Source of the DNA: an uncultured Clostridia bacterium | Lineage (GTDB): Bacteria; Bacillota; Clostridia; TANB77; CAG-508 | Direction of reading: 5' to 3' | Length of the DNA: 34,516 nt | Assembly (NCBI GenBank): GCA_934180065.1 | Contig: CAKPRA010000017.1 | Coordinates: 1 to 34,516 of the forward strand | Translations under genes and position numbers: made by a program | In this document: positions 7,730 through 17,200 of the stretch, piece after piece | Layout of the letters: each line of letters starts with the position of its first letter | How positions within the stretch are numbered: position 1 is the first letter of the stretch | Notes under the pieces: generated by a model | What the model was told of the DNA's origin: nothing | Database searches by the model: none | The model's input: only the letters and a program-made list of their open reading frames with translations

Positions 7730-8407
7730 CTAATTAATAGTTTTATGTATATCATTATTTATAGTAATCATTTGATTATCCATTTGATTAATAATCTTAG
7801 CACATTTAACAAGCTCATTTGATACTTTTTTACTAATTTTATTATTAGTCTTATATTTCAAATCATGTTCCAAACTAGCCCAGAAATCCATAGCCATAGT
7901 TCTAATTTGTATTTCTGATTTCACAGGAATAATCTGTTTCATAAATGGTACTGGAACTTCTACAATTAAATGATAACTTGAATATCCGCTTTTTTTAGGT
8001 TTTGTAACATAATCCTTTTCTGATATAATATTCAAATCAGGCATATTTTTCAATACATCCACAATAGTAAAAATATCATCTTTAAAAGAGCATATCACTC
8101 TAAGTCCAGCTATATCATTAATATTTTCTACTAAATTTCTATATGTTAAATCACAATTCTTACTTTCAAGTTTTTTTATTATACTTTCAGGTTTCTTAAT
8201 TCTTGACATTGTATGATCAATTACAGACATACCATAAAAAAATTCAAATTCATCTTTAAGTATTTCCATTTTTGTTTCAAGTTGTTTTAAAGCTGCTGAA
8301 TATACAAACATTAATTTATTGAAATTTTCATCTGATGAATTAATTTTTTCTGAGGATTCTAAGAAATTATCTATTTTTAACAAGCTATTTCTCTCTTTAT
8401 TTTTCAT
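7730..8407 (-). CDS. relQ: Small alarmone synthetase, RelQ type
   Basis: The product of 225 residues is a stand-alone RelA/SpoT synthetase domain that makes (p)ppGpp from ATP and GTP or GDP. Diagnostic motifs are NDIAGLRVICSF, KDYVTKPKKSGYSSYHLIVE (the substrate-binding loop) and EIQIRTMAMDFWASLEHDLKYK, the last with the catalytic-loop glutamate and the nucleotide-binding arginine. There is no HD hydrolase and no TGS or ACT domain, so it is a small synthetase rather than a long Rel. The start MKNKERN is chosen because AAAGGAGG lies 9 bases upstream; the longer in-frame start at 8428 lacks such a site. It heads a three-gene unit. Confidence 0.9.
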   Translation of the reverse strand: MKNKERNSLLKIDNFLESSEKINSSDENFNKLMFVYSAALKQLETKMEILKDEFEFFYGMSVIDHTMSRIKKPESIIKKLESKNCDLTYRNLVENINDIAGLRVICSFKDDIFTIVDVLKNMPDLNIISEKDYVTKPKKSGYSSYHLIVEVPVPFMKQIIPVKSEIQIRTMAMDFWASLEHDLKYKTNNKISKKVSNELVKCAKIINQMDNQMITINNDIHKTIN

Positions 8408-8522
8408 ATATATATTCCTCCTTTGCATACTGTCATTCTATAATATAATTATTACTTTTCTATTATATTTCTGTAAATTTTCTGTGTCTTATGTAATGTA
8501 TGCAAAAAAAATTAAAGTATAA

Positions 8523-8760
8523 TATTATCTATTATATTAATATTATAACTTTAGGCTCTTTAATTAACAAGCATTTTTATATTAAATTATAAGAATTTTA
8601 TACATTTTCATTATAATCTTCTTAATTAACTAAAAATTTCTACAATAATAATAAAATAATAATAAATTTATCTTCTAAAATTAGTTATATAAGCTTTCTT
8701 TATATAAAATCTTTTATAATCAACGGTTTCATTATTTTATGTTCACTTATTTTTTATCCG
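8523..8760. other. AT-rich intergenic stretch beside the DnaA-box cluster
   Basis: This region is almost entirely A and T, including a run of AATAATAATAA-type triplets near 8641-8670. No gene is visible. It could act as an easily unwound segment next to the DnaA boxes, which is inference. Confidence 0.4.
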
Positions 8761-8766
8761 ATGAGT

Positions 8767-8845
8767 TGTGGATAATGTGGATAAGTCTGTGAATAATTGT
8801 TTTTATTGATTTATACAAAGAAAGTTATACACATACTTTTCCACA
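8767..8845. promoter_or_regulatory. Cluster of five DnaA-box-like 9-mers
   Basis: Two perfect boxes TGTGGATAA lie head to tail without gap (8767-8775, 8776-8784), followed by TGTGAATAA (8788-8796) in the same orientation and, on the other strand, TTATACACA (8825-8833) and TTTTCCACA (8837-8845). The bacterial consensus is TTATCCACA. Such density within 80 bp is typical of origins or of regulatory DnaA-titration sites. No dnaA or dnaN gene is nearby. Confidence 0.7.
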
Positions 8846-8946
8846 CATATATACAATTCTTTTTTATTATTTATTATGTGTACTTTTTATTTATTCTCTT
8901 TACAAACATATATTCATAATTATTTTTATTTATATAATTATGTATT

Positions 8947-9246
8947 TTATAATTTACTAAAAAAATAAACTAATCCTATTACTTCAACTATTAGAATTAG
9001 AGGAAATAATATTCGAAATTTTGCTTTTTTAGTTTTATGATGAAAAACTATCATTCCCAAAATTCCACCTATTCCCCCACCAAAAAAAACTAATGTAAAT
9101 AATGTTGCTTCTTGAACCCTCCAAGATCCATTTTTAGCTTTTAACTTATCTAATCCCATTACCAAAAAAGTAATAATATTAATAACAATTAAATATATGA
9201 CAAATCCTTTTATTGGAAAAGTCTTATTAAAATCAATATCTCCCAT
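8947..9246 (-). CDS. DUF1294 family membrane protein
   Basis: This 99-residue protein has three to four hydrophobic segments (about residues 14-32, 46-65 and 77-95) and the family-typical GLDKLKAKNGSWRVQEATLFTLVFFGGGIGGILGMIVFHHKTKK core with the paired histidines. DUF1294 proteins are small integral membrane proteins of unknown role. GAAGGAG precedes the ATG. It follows polC on the same strand after 93 bp without an obvious terminator and may be read through from it. Confidence 0.85.
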   Translation of the reverse strand: MGDIDFNKTFPIKGFVIYLIVINIITFLVMGLDKLKAKNGSWRVQEATLFTLVFFGGGIGGILGMIVFHHKTKKAKFRILFPLILIVEVIGLVYFFSKL

Positions 9247-9339
9247 ATAAAACTCCTTCTACAATTTATTAAAAAATGAACTTAATAATATTTGCATTGC
9301 TCAAAATATTCTTAAGTCCACTTCTATCTACTTATTTTT

Positions 9340-12300
9340 TTACATACTATCAAAAATACTTAACTGATTACTTTGGCTCATACCATTTAAACAACCAGTA
9401 GATTTTAGTACATCAATTGCTTTATCTCCAATTTTAGCTCTTATTTTTAAATCATTTATAGACATAAATTTTCCATCTCTTCTTGCAGCATCTAAGCTTA
9501 ATGCTGCAACAGTTCCAAAACCTGGAATTTTATTAAAAGGTGGTCTTACACCGTCATTTTCCACTAAGAAATTAGTAGGATGAGATTTGTATAAATCTAC
9601 AGGTAAAAACTTTAACTCTCTTTCATAAAACTCAATTATTAGCTCTAAAACAGAATACATATCCTGATCAGTTTTAGTTGCTGTATTTCCTTTTAACTCA
9701 ATTTCCTTCATTTTATTCTTAGCTCTTTCTTCACCATTACACATAACATCAGCATCAAAACCATCAGCTCTAATTGTAAAATATGCAGCATAGTATGCTT
9801 TAGGAATATGTACTTTAAACCACGCAATTCTAAAAGCATTTGTAACATAAGCAGCAGCGTGAGCTTTTGGAAACATGTATTTAATTTTCAAACAAGATTT
9901 TATGTACCAGTCTGGAACACCGTGTTCAATCATCATCTGCTTATATTCTTCCCATTTAGGCTCTTTACCTTTGGCAACTTTACCTTTACGAACAGCTTCC
10001 ATAATTTTAAACGCATGATTAGGATCAAGCCCCATCTTAATCAAATAAATCATAATATCATCACGACAACAAATAGAATTTTGAAGAGTTGTTGTACCGT
10101 CTTCAATAAGAGTTTGGGCATTTCCAAGCCAAACATCAGTACCATGTGATAATCCAGAAATTCTTATCAATTCATCAAAAGTGGTAGGTTTTGTGTCAAC
10201 CAGCATTCCTCTAACAAACTTAGTTCCAAATTCAGGAATACCAAAACTTCCAACTTTGCTTTTAATTTGATCTGGAGAAACTCCTAATGCATCAGTAGAT
10301 GAAAATATAGACATTGTTTCCTTATCATCAAGAGGAACTTTTGTTGGATCTATACCAGTAATATCTTGTAAAAATCTAATAACTGTAGGATCATCATGAC
10401 CTAATATATCTAATTTTAACAAGTTTTGATCAATAGAATGGTAATCAAAATGTGTTGTAATAATATCTGATTCTGGATCATCAGCAGGATGTTGCACTGG
10501 CGTAAATTCAAATATTTCTCTGCCCTTTGGAACAACTATAATTCCACCTGGATGTTGTCCTGTTGTCCTTTTTATACCTGTACAGCCAAGAGCAATTCTT
10601 GAGGTTTCACTAGCATTAATTGGAACTCCTCTTTCTTCATAATATTTTTTTACATATCCAAAAGCTGTTTTTTCAGCAACAGTACCAACTGTACCAGCTT
10701 TAAAAGTAGTTCCTTTACCAAAAATAACTTCAGTATATTTATGAGCTTTTGCCTGATATTCACCAGAGAAATTTAAATCAATATCAGGCTCTTTATCACC
10801 ATTAAAACCAAGGAATGTTTCAAATGGAATATCCATACCATCTTTATCCAATCTATGACCACATTTTGGACAAGTTTTATCAGGAAGATCAAAACCATTT
10901 CCATAACCATAATCAGTAAAATCCGAATATTTACACTTTGGACATCTATAATGTGGTGGTAATGAGTTAACTTCTGTTATACCTGTCATGTTGGCAACAA
11001 AAGAAGATCCAACAGACCCTCTAGATCCAACTATATAACCATCTTCATTAGATTTCCAAACTAATTTTTGAGCAATAATATACATAACTGAGAAACCATT
11101 TTTAATAATAGATGTAAGCTCTTTATTTAATCTCTCCTCAACAATTTGTGGTAATTCATCACCATATAAACTATGTGCCTTATCATAAGCAATTGTCTTA
11201 ATTGTTTCTTCACAATTATTAATGTATGGAGGACATTTTTCTGGTGAAATTGGACTTATTCTTTCACACATATCTGAAATTTTATTTGTATTAGTAACAA
11301 CAACTTCATATGCCTTTTCATCACCTAAATATGTAAATTCATCAAGCATTTCTTCTGTAGTTCTTAAATACAAAGGAGCTTGCTCATCAGCATCATCAAA
11401 TCCTTGACCAGCCATTAAAATACGTCTATAAATCTCATCTTGAGGATCCATAAAATGAACATCACAAGTAGCAACAACTAATTTATCTAACTTTTCCCCT
11501 AAATCTACAATCTTTTTATTAATATCTTCTAAGGCTTTAGTATCAGGCACAGTTCCATTTCTAACCATAAACATATTATTTCCAATAGGTTGAATTTCAA
11601 GATAATCATAATCTTTAGCAATCTCTTCAATTTCCTCATCAGATTTACCTGCAATAATTGCTCTATAAAGCTCCCCTGCCTCACAAGCACTACCTAAAAT
11701 CAGCCCTTCTGAATACTTCTTATATAATGATTTCAATATACGCGGTTTTTTATAAAAATAATTCAAATGAGAATAAGAAACCAGTTTATATAAATTTCTT
11801 AATCCAATATAATTTTTTGCTAAAATAATTGCATGATAACTTGGCAATTTTTTATATTCATCTTTTTTCTTATATTCAGCAACACAAACTTTATCAAAAT
11901 CTTCAATTTTTTTAGCCCCTTTTTCTTTTAACATATTTATCATTATGTTAAAAACTTTAACAGTTGTATCAACATCATCTAAAGCTCTATGAGCAACATC
12001 AACTTTAATTCCAAGGTTTTGGGCAATAATTCCTAACTTATATTTTTTATAATCAGGAAATAAATCTTTAGCAAGTCTTAATGTATCAACATATGTATTT
12101 TCTAGTTTTAAGCCAAATTTAGAGCAATTATGTTTTAAAAAACCAACATCAAAATCAGCATTATGCGCAACTATAACAGAATCACCAATAAACTCTAAAG
12201 CCTTAGGTAAAATCTGATCAATAGTAGGTGCATCTTTAACCATATCATCAGTTATGTGAGTAACATCTACAACAACCTGAGGAATAGGTCTCTCAGGATT

Positions 12301-13842
12301 AACAAAAGACGAAAACTCCTCTAAAACCTCACCATTTTTTATTTTCATAATTCCAATTTCAGTTATTTTTTCAGTTCTAAATGAAATACCAGTTGTTTCC
12401 AAATCCAAAACACAATATGTAGTATCAATATCTTGTCCTTTAGGATTAGAAACATTAGATGGCTTATCCGGCACTAAATAAGCTTCAACACCATAAATAA
12501 TTTTCATATCAGGATTATCATATCCAAGTAACTTATGGGCCTCTGGAAAAGATTGAACAACACCATGATCTGTTATAGCAATAGACTTCATTCCCCATTT
12601 CATAGCTCTTTTAATAAGATCTTGTGCATTTGAAACCGCATCCATTTGACTCATCTTAGTATGCATATGCAACTCAACTCTTTTAACCTTACTATTATCC
12701 ATTCTCACAGTTTTCTTTTCTCCAGCAATTTCAACAATAGTATTGGCAATAACTCCTAATTCCTTTGAAAAAGGATCAAATTGAGCAGTACCTTCAACTT
12801 TAACAGCAGGAGCCTCTTTCATTCTTGATTTAAATTTTTTTAATTTATCTTCTTCAATAAAAGCTTTACATGTAATAGTACTAGTACCATCATAAACATC
12901 AAACATATATAAAGTTTTCCCGCTTTTTAATAGACGCTCATCAGCATAATTTGTAAAAACTTTTTCTTTAAAAGCCACATAATCTTTATTAGAATTTAAT
13001 ATTTCCCCCTCAATACAAACCTTACCACTATCAATAGAAAGATCTATAATTTTTGTCACTGGCTCTTTAATATTAGGATTTCTACCATATATTAAAGGAG
13101 TAATCTCTTCAGGTTCCTCTTCAACAACATCTGCAGGAATATCTTTGTCAGTTGGAAGAGGTGGTAAATCTCCAACATTAGGACTATTAATATTCTTAAT
13201 ATCAAACTCTTCATTTGCCTGTTTTTTCTGATCAGCTTGCTCTTTTTTCTGCTGTTTCTCAATCTTCACTTCCTCAATCTGTTTAGCAACTTCACTAATC
13301 GCTTCATCTTCCAGTTTTTTTGTAAACTCTTTATATTTAAGCTCCTCCTCATTTGTCATAACCTCAGAAAAATTCATTTTGAACTTTTTATTATATAAAT
13401 TCTCAATAGTATTTTCAAAAACAGTATTCATTCCTCTAGCAATTAAAAAATCTTTCCCGTTCATATGTAATTTAACATTAATATTATTATCATCAATCTC
13501 AACTTCACTATTTCTCAAAATAGCTTTCGTCATAGGATATCTATAAGACAAATAATCAACAATATTATTCCAATCATTCCCTATATTAGAGCTAAAATCA
13601 CCATCAACATCATACTCAACCTTAACAGTAGCACTATTAAGCATAAATCTCTTAACTAAGAATTTCTCAAAATAATGAACTTCTTTTACATTAATTGCTT
13701 TTTCAGATAACAAAAATACTTCAAACGAATTATTTTTTTTATATAAATTAACCTTTTCAATTTTAGCATTTAAAATATTACTATCACATTTAAAATCGCC
13801 AAAAACTGTACCAATCTTTTTTAAAGTCTTTTCTTCTGACAC
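9340..13842 (-). CDS. polC: DNA polymerase III PolC-type, alpha subunit with proofreading exonuclease
   Basis: This 1500-residue protein is the replicative polymerase of low-GC Gram-positive bacteria. After a charged N-terminal region and an OB-fold (around residues 270-370), the PHP domain begins at VELHMHTKMSQMD, is interrupted by a DEDDh exonuclease (VLDLETTGISF, VAHNADFDVGFLKHN, HRALDDVDTT), then resumes. The polymerase core carries the zinc site (CPKCKYSDF ... CPKCGHRLD) and the catalytic PDIDLNFSG. The helix-hairpin-helix (INDLKIRAKIGDKAIDVLKSTGCL) and the clamp-binding QLSIFDSM close the protein. The start codon is GTG, with AAGGGG upstream. It is separated from rseP by a terminator and palindromic repeats, so it has its own promoter. 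Confidence 0.97.
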   Translation of the reverse strand: MSEEKTLKKIGTVFGDFKCDSNILNAKIEKVNLYKKNNSFEVFLLSEKAINVKEVHYFEKFLVKRFMLNSATVKVEYDVDGDFSSNIGNDWNNIVDYLSYRYPMTKAILRNSEVEIDDNNINVKLHMNGKDFLIARGMNTVFENTIENLYNKKFKMNFSEVMTNEEELKYKEFTKKLEDEAISEVAKQIEEVKIEKQQKKEQADQKKQANEEFDIKNINSPNVGDLPPLPTDKDIPADVVEEEPEEITPLIYGRNPNIKEPVTKIIDLSIDSGKVCIEGEILNSNKDYVAFKEKVFTNYADERLLKSGKTLYMFDVYDGTSTITCKAFIEEDKLKKFKSRMKEAPAVKVEGTAQFDPFSKELGVIANTIVEIAGEKKTVRMDNSKVKRVELHMHTKMSQMDAVSNAQDLIKRAMKWGMKSIAITDHGVVQSFPEAHKLLGYDNPDMKIIYGVEAYLVPDKPSNVSNPKGQDIDTTYCVLDLETTGISFRTEKITEIGIMKIKNGEVLEEFSSFVNPERPIPQVVVDVTHITDDMVKDAPTIDQILPKALEFIGDSVIVAHNADFDVGFLKHNCSKFGLKLENTYVDTLRLAKDLFPDYKKYKLGIIAQNLGIKVDVAHRALDDVDTTVKVFNIMINMLKEKGAKKIEDFDKVCVAEYKKKDEYKKLPSYHAIILAKNYIGLRNLYKLVSYSHLNYFYKKPRILKSLYKKYSEGLILGSACEAGELYRAIIAGKSDEEIEEIAKDYDYLEIQPIGNNMFMVRNGTVPDTKALEDINKKIVDLGEKLDKLVVATCDVHFMDPQDEIYRRILMAGQGFDDADEQAPLYLRTTEEMLDEFTYLGDEKAYEVVVTNTNKISDMCERISPISPEKCPPYINNCEETIKTIAYDKAHSLYGDELPQIVEERLNKELTSIIKNGFSVMYIIAQKLVWKSNEDGYIVGSRGSVGSSFVANMTGITEVNSLPPHYRCPKCKYSDFTDYGYGNGFDLPDKTCPKCGHRLDKDGMDIPFETFLGFNGDKEPDIDLNFSGEYQAKAHKYTEVIFGKGTTFKAGTVGTVAEKTAFGYVKKYYEERGVPINASETSRIALGCTGIKRTTGQHPGGIIVVPKGREIFEFTPVQHPADDPESDIITTHFDYHSIDQNLLKLDILGHDDPTVIRFLQDITGIDPTKVPLDDKETMSIFSSTDALGVSPDQIKSKVGSFGIPEFGTKFVRGMLVDTKPTTFDELIRISGLSHGTDVWLGNAQTLIEDGTTTLQNSICCRDDIMIYLIKMGLDPNHAFKIMEAVRKGKVAKGKEPKWEEYKQMMIEHGVPDWYIKSCLKIKYMFPKAHAAAYVTNAFRIAWFKVHIPKAYYAAYFTIRADGFDADVMCNGEERAKNKMKEIELKGNTATKTDQDMYSVLELIIEFYERELKFLPVDLYKSHPTNFLVENDGVRPPFNKIPGFGTVAALSLDAARRDGKFMSINDLKIRAKIGDKAIDVLKSTGCLNGMSQSNQLSIFDSM

Positions 13843-14030
13843 CCCTATTCGCCCCTTATAAAATGTAATTTATTCTTGCAATATTCTATATCATTTTTCA
13901 AAATAAATCTATATATTTAGAAAAACAAATCAAAAAAATTGATTGCAGAAAAATACAAAAATAAAAACAAGTTTCAATTTATCACAAACACAAAAATCAC
14001 AATCCACAATAAACTATCAATTCAATTTAG
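13843..14030. other. AT-rich 5' region of polC
   Basis: This should hold the polC promoter, but I see no convincing -35/-10 pair. No gene is present. Confidence 0.4.
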
Positions 14031-14208
14031 TAGAGCAGGATATGTGAATATATATATTAAAAAAAGTGACGCGCAGCTTGGGAGCATTTAGAAAAACTCT
14101 TAATATCACCAAACTTAAATGAGGGCACTACTGTTTTCACACTACATTGTACGGGCGACCAGCAAGTCACGCATTTTTAATATATATATTCACATGTCCG
14201 GACTTAAT
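14031..14208. repeat. Palindromic repeat, copy 4 (complete)
   Basis: Same organisation and orientation as the copy at 6621-6798: left arm GGATATGTGAATATATATAT, GTGACGCGCAGCTTGGGAGC, GAGGGCACTACTG, CGGGCGACCAGCAAGTCACG and a right arm ending in TCCGGACTTAATA. Here the inverted ends match over about 24 of 26 bases. It lies between the 3' end of rseP and the start of polC. Confidence 0.88.
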
Positions 14209-14219
14209 AAAAGTAATGA

Positions 14220-14318
14220 CTAACAATCATATGAGGATACTGCTTTCACACCACATTGTACAGGCGACCAGCAAGTCACGCATTTTTAATATATATATCC
14301 ACATATCCGGACTTATTA
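14220..14318. repeat. Palindromic repeat, fragment copy 5 (right half)
   Basis: Starts within the core (ATGAGGATACTGCTTTCACA) and keeps the conserved AGGCGACCAGCAAGTCACGC, the AT-rich arm and the TCCGGACTTATTA edge. The left half is deleted. The 60-codon open frame across copies 4 and 5 is a by-product of the repeats. Confidence 0.82.
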
Positions 14319-14327
14319 GTATCTCAT

Positions 14328-14376
14328 AAAAAAATTCGGAAAACCACATACCAAATAAATGTAATTTCCCGAATTT
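14328..14376 (-). terminator. Terminator of the pyrH-to-rseP operon
   Basis: On the minus strand AAATTCGGGAAA pairs with TTTTCCGAATTT across a loop of about 20 bases, followed by TTTTTT. It lies 16 bp after the rseP stop codon. Confidence 0.75.
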
Positions 14377-14391
14377 AAAAGATTTCACTAT

Positions 14392-15648
14392 TTACAAAAT
14401 TCTAATAATATCATGATATGTCACATACAAAGACAACATTATCATAAGAGCAAAACCAATCATCTGAATCCCAATCTCATATTTCTCTTTTAAAGGTTTT
14501 CTTCTAATTGCTTCAATAATTAAAATTACAATTTTTCCTCCGTCAAGTGGTGGAAAAGGAAGCAAATTTGTCACACCCAAAGATAAAGAAATAATTGCAA
14601 GTATATATAAAAATTCCTGTATACCATTAGTTTTCGCAACAACACTTGATATTCCAACAGGGCCCATAAAATCACTAGTTTTCACTTTACCAGAAACAAG
14701 TTGTTTTAAATTATCAAATATAGAAAAAGTAAAATCACCAGTATTAATCAATCCATAATATATATTATTAGAAAAATTTTTATCAGCTGGTTTTAAATTT
14801 ATACCCAAAAGATATCTTTGCCTTTTTATAGGAATAATATTGATTAAAATATCTTCATTTATTCTTCTCACAACAAGATTAATACTATCTTTATTATAAT
14901 TTTCTTTCAAAATTTGTGATAGTTTATTAGAATCATTCTCAACATTCTGACCATTAACAGAAATTATTGTATCTCCAACCTTAACTCCTTGAGATTCAAC
15001 ACTATCAGTTGTAGAAAAACCTTGAATTTTCGTACTATTTTCGGATTCCAAATATATTCCAGTTGTATAATACTCTTCAGCTGTAGGTGTTATTCGTGTT
15101 TCAAAAAGATTTCCAGACCTTTCTATAAGTAATGTTAATTCATTTCCATTAGATTCTGTTACAATCTTATTAATATCAGATTGAATTCTAACTTTTTTTC
15201 CATTTATTTTTCTAATTATATCACCTTGCTTGATTCCAGTACTTTCAGCAATATATCCTGGAATTACTGAAGACACTTCAGTTGTTACATTATTTCCAAC
15301 AAAAGCTTGAAGACCAAAATAAACAATTACAGCAAAAAATATATTAACAAGGCCTCCTGCCGCAACAATTGCAATTCTTTTAGGTATACTAACTTTATTA
15401 AACGCTCCCTTTGCTTCTGATCTTTCAGTTTCACCTTCCATACTAACAAATCCACCTAATGGAATTAGCCTAAGTTCATATTTGGTTTCTTTCCCTTGTT
15501 TTTGAAATATAATTGGTCCAAAACCTAAAGCAAATTCATTTACCTTAACTTTGCACAATTTTGCAACTGTAAAGTGCCCTAATTCGTGTATGAATATTAA
15601 AAAACCTAATAATACAATTATTTTCAATGCACTAATAATAACAACCAA
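14392..15648 (-). CDS. rseP: Site-2 intramembrane protease RseP/RasP
   Basis: This 418-residue membrane metalloprotease has the zinc motif HELGH at residues 21-25 in its first membrane segment and the third ligand in LLPFPPLDGGKI near residue 365. Two PDZ-like segments lie between (VIPGYIAESTGIKQGDIIRKINGKKV; TDSVESQGVKVGDTIISVNGQNV). In Gram-positive bacteria such proteases cleave anti-sigma factors and leftover signal peptides. The start is TTG, six bases after AGGAGG, with no better ATG. It is the last gene of the operon, 14 bp after cdsA. The dxr gene that often lies between cdsA and rseP in Clostridia is absent. Confidence 0.95.
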   Translation of the reverse strand: MVVIISALKIIVLLGFLIFIHELGHFTVAKLCKVKVNEFALGFGPIIFQKQGKETKYELRLIPLGGFVSMEGETERSEAKGAFNKVSIPKRIAIVAAGGLVNIFFAVIVYFGLQAFVGNNVTTEVSSVIPGYIAESTGIKQGDIIRKINGKKVRIQSDINKIVTESNGNELTLLIERSGNLFETRITPTAEEYYTTGIYLESENSTKIQGFSTTDSVESQGVKVGDTIISVNGQNVENDSNKLSQILKENYNKDSINLVVRRINEDILINIIPIKRQRYLLGINLKPADKNFSNNIYYGLINTGDFTFSIFDNLKQLVSGKVKTSDFMGPVGISSVVAKTNGIQEFLYILAIISLSLGVTNLLPFPPLDGGKIVILIIEAIRRKPLKEKYEIGIQMIGFALMIMLSLYVTYHDIIRIL

Positions 15649-15662
15649 AATCTACCTCCTGA

Positions 15663-16472
15663 TTATATTAACATAAATAAGAAATATGCAAAAGGAGCTA
15701 TAAACATCAGACTGTCACATCTATCTAATATTCCACCATGCCCAGGAATAATATTTCCAAAATCCTTTACTCCTGCATATCTTTTCAAGCTTGAAGCAGA
15801 AAAATCTCCAACCTGACTAATTATGCTCAAAACTATAGATATAATTGCTATAATTATATAATTAACAGTATAGTTAAAACAATTATTAATTAATAGTGTA
15901 TATAATAATGATACAATCATTGCTCCAATTGTTCCAGCTATGCACCCTTCAATTGATTTATTTGGACTAATTTTACTAAATTTATGTTTTCCAAATCTTC
16001 TTCCAATAGAATAAGCAAATATATCTGTTCCCCATGCCGCAAGAACTGTGTACCAAATATATATTTTCCCATTATTCATTCCAAATATCTTGGCTAGAAA
16101 AGCATAAAATACTACTATATACACAATTCCAAATAATGTTATTGAAACATCTTTTATAGTTATTTTAAGATTACTAATAATTATATGTAAAAATAAAACA
16201 AATATTACCAACGGTATTGTTAATGTAATTACATAAATTAAGTATTCATTTGGAATTATATGTAAAAACGGAATTATTAAACACACAATATAGCCAACCC
16301 ATGAAATAGGATTCGCCTTTTTAGTACTTTTGAAACATTTTGTATATTCATACATACTTATTAAGGCTACTCCTGCAATTACTGCATCTATCACATAAGC
16401 ATTTCCAAAAATTAGTAATAGCACCACAATTGGAAATCCAATTAATGCCGAAATAATTCTTTTCAAATTCAT
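15663..16472 (-). CDS. cdsA: Phosphatidate cytidylyltransferase CdsA
   Basis: This 269-residue polytopic membrane protein makes CDP-diacylglycerol from phosphatidate and CTP, the branch point of phospholipid synthesis. The C-terminal signature (KDFGNIIPGHGGILDRCDSLMFIAP) is the CDP-diglyceride synthetase motif; SPNKSIEGCIAGTIGA upstream also fits. About eight hydrophobic segments are visible. The start follows GGAGG that is embedded in the last codons of uppS, three bases away from its stop, implying translational coupling. Confidence 0.95.
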   Translation of the reverse strand: MNLKRIISALIGFPIVVLLLIFGNAYVIDAVIAGVALISMYEYTKCFKSTKKANPISWVGYIVCLIIPFLHIIPNEYLIYVITLTIPLVIFVLFLHIIISNLKITIKDVSITLFGIVYIVVFYAFLAKIFGMNNGKIYIWYTVLAAWGTDIFAYSIGRRFGKHKFSKISPNKSIEGCIAGTIGAMIVSLLYTLLINNCFNYTVNYIIIAIISIVLSIISQVGDFSASSLKRYAGVKDFGNIIPGHGGILDRCDSLMFIAPFAYFLFMLI

Positions 16473-16475
16473 TAT

Positions 16476-17186
16476 TTATTTTCCTCCAAATTTTCTATTT
16501 CTCTTTTGATATATTAATATAGAATCATCTATATCCTTTTCATTAAAGTCTGGCCAGTATTTTTCTAAAAAATAAAATTCAGAATATACAAGTTGCCAAG
16601 GTAAGAAGTTACTTGTTCTTAGCTCTCCGCTTGTTCTAATTAATAAATCAGGATCTGGCACACCAGCAGTATATAATTTTGATTCTATTACCTTTTCTGA
16701 GATATCATTTGAATTTATTTTTCCATTTTCAACATCTATAGCTATTTCTTTTACAGCTTTTAATATTTCAGCTCTTCCACCATAATTTAATGCAATATTT
16801 AAAGTTAATCCTGTATTATTTGATGTTCTTTCAATTGCTTTTTTTATTGATTTTTTCAATCCCTCTTCTAATACATCAATATCTCCCAATACTTTGATTC
16901 TAATATTATCGTCATCTGCTCTTTTTGAAAATCTATCAAGATAAAATCTTAATAAATTCATTAGTGCTCCAACTTCCTCTTTACTTCTTTTCCAGTTTTC
17001 TGTTGAAAAAGCGTATACAGTTAAATACTTTATTCCTATTTTATTACAATATTTAGCTATTTTTTCTAAAGTTTCCGCACCACACTTATGCCCATCTGAC
17101 ACATTCATATTTCGCTCTTTAGCCCATCTTCTATTACCATCCATTATAATTGCTATATGTTGTGGTATGCATGTATTTTCACCCAT
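16476..17186 (-). CDS. uppS: Isoprenyl transferase (undecaprenyl diphosphate synthase)
   Basis: This 236-residue cis-prenyltransferase carries HIAIIMDGNRRWAKER with catalytic Asp16, the YAFSTENWKR loop near residue 70 and the C-terminal DLLIRTSGELRTSNFLPWQL motif. It extends farnesyl diphosphate with isopentenyl units to the undecaprenyl carrier needed for peptidoglycan. Its substrate is made by the product of the gene directly upstream, ispA. AGAGAGG precedes the ATG, and the gap to ispA is 14 bp. Confidence 0.96.
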   Translation of the reverse strand: MGENTCIPQHIAIIMDGNRRWAKERNMNVSDGHKCGAETLEKIAKYCNKIGIKYLTVYAFSTENWKRSKEEVGALMNLLRFYLDRFSKRADDDNIRIKVLGDIDVLEEGLKKSIKKAIERTSNNTGLTLNIALNYGGRAEILKAVKEIAIDVENGKINSNDISEKVIESKLYTAGVPDPDLLIRTSGELRTSNFLPWQLVYSEFYFLEKYWPDFNEKDIDDSILIYQKRNRKFGGK

Positions 17187-17200
17187 AAGATAACCTCTCT

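Noticed and set aside
8767..8845. Calling the DnaA-box cluster the chromosomal origin
   Set aside because: No dnaA, dnaN or other origin-linked gene is near, and genes on both sides run in the same direction, so only a DnaA-binding cluster is supported.
9808..10149. 113-codon plus-strand frame antisense to polC
   Set aside because: Lies wholly inside polC on the opposite strand, with no ribosome binding site or recognisable domain.
14147..14329. 60-codon plus-strand frame over repeat copies 4 and 5
   Set aside because: It is composed of the repeat itself, has no ribosome binding site, and repeats its own peptide because the DNA is repeated.
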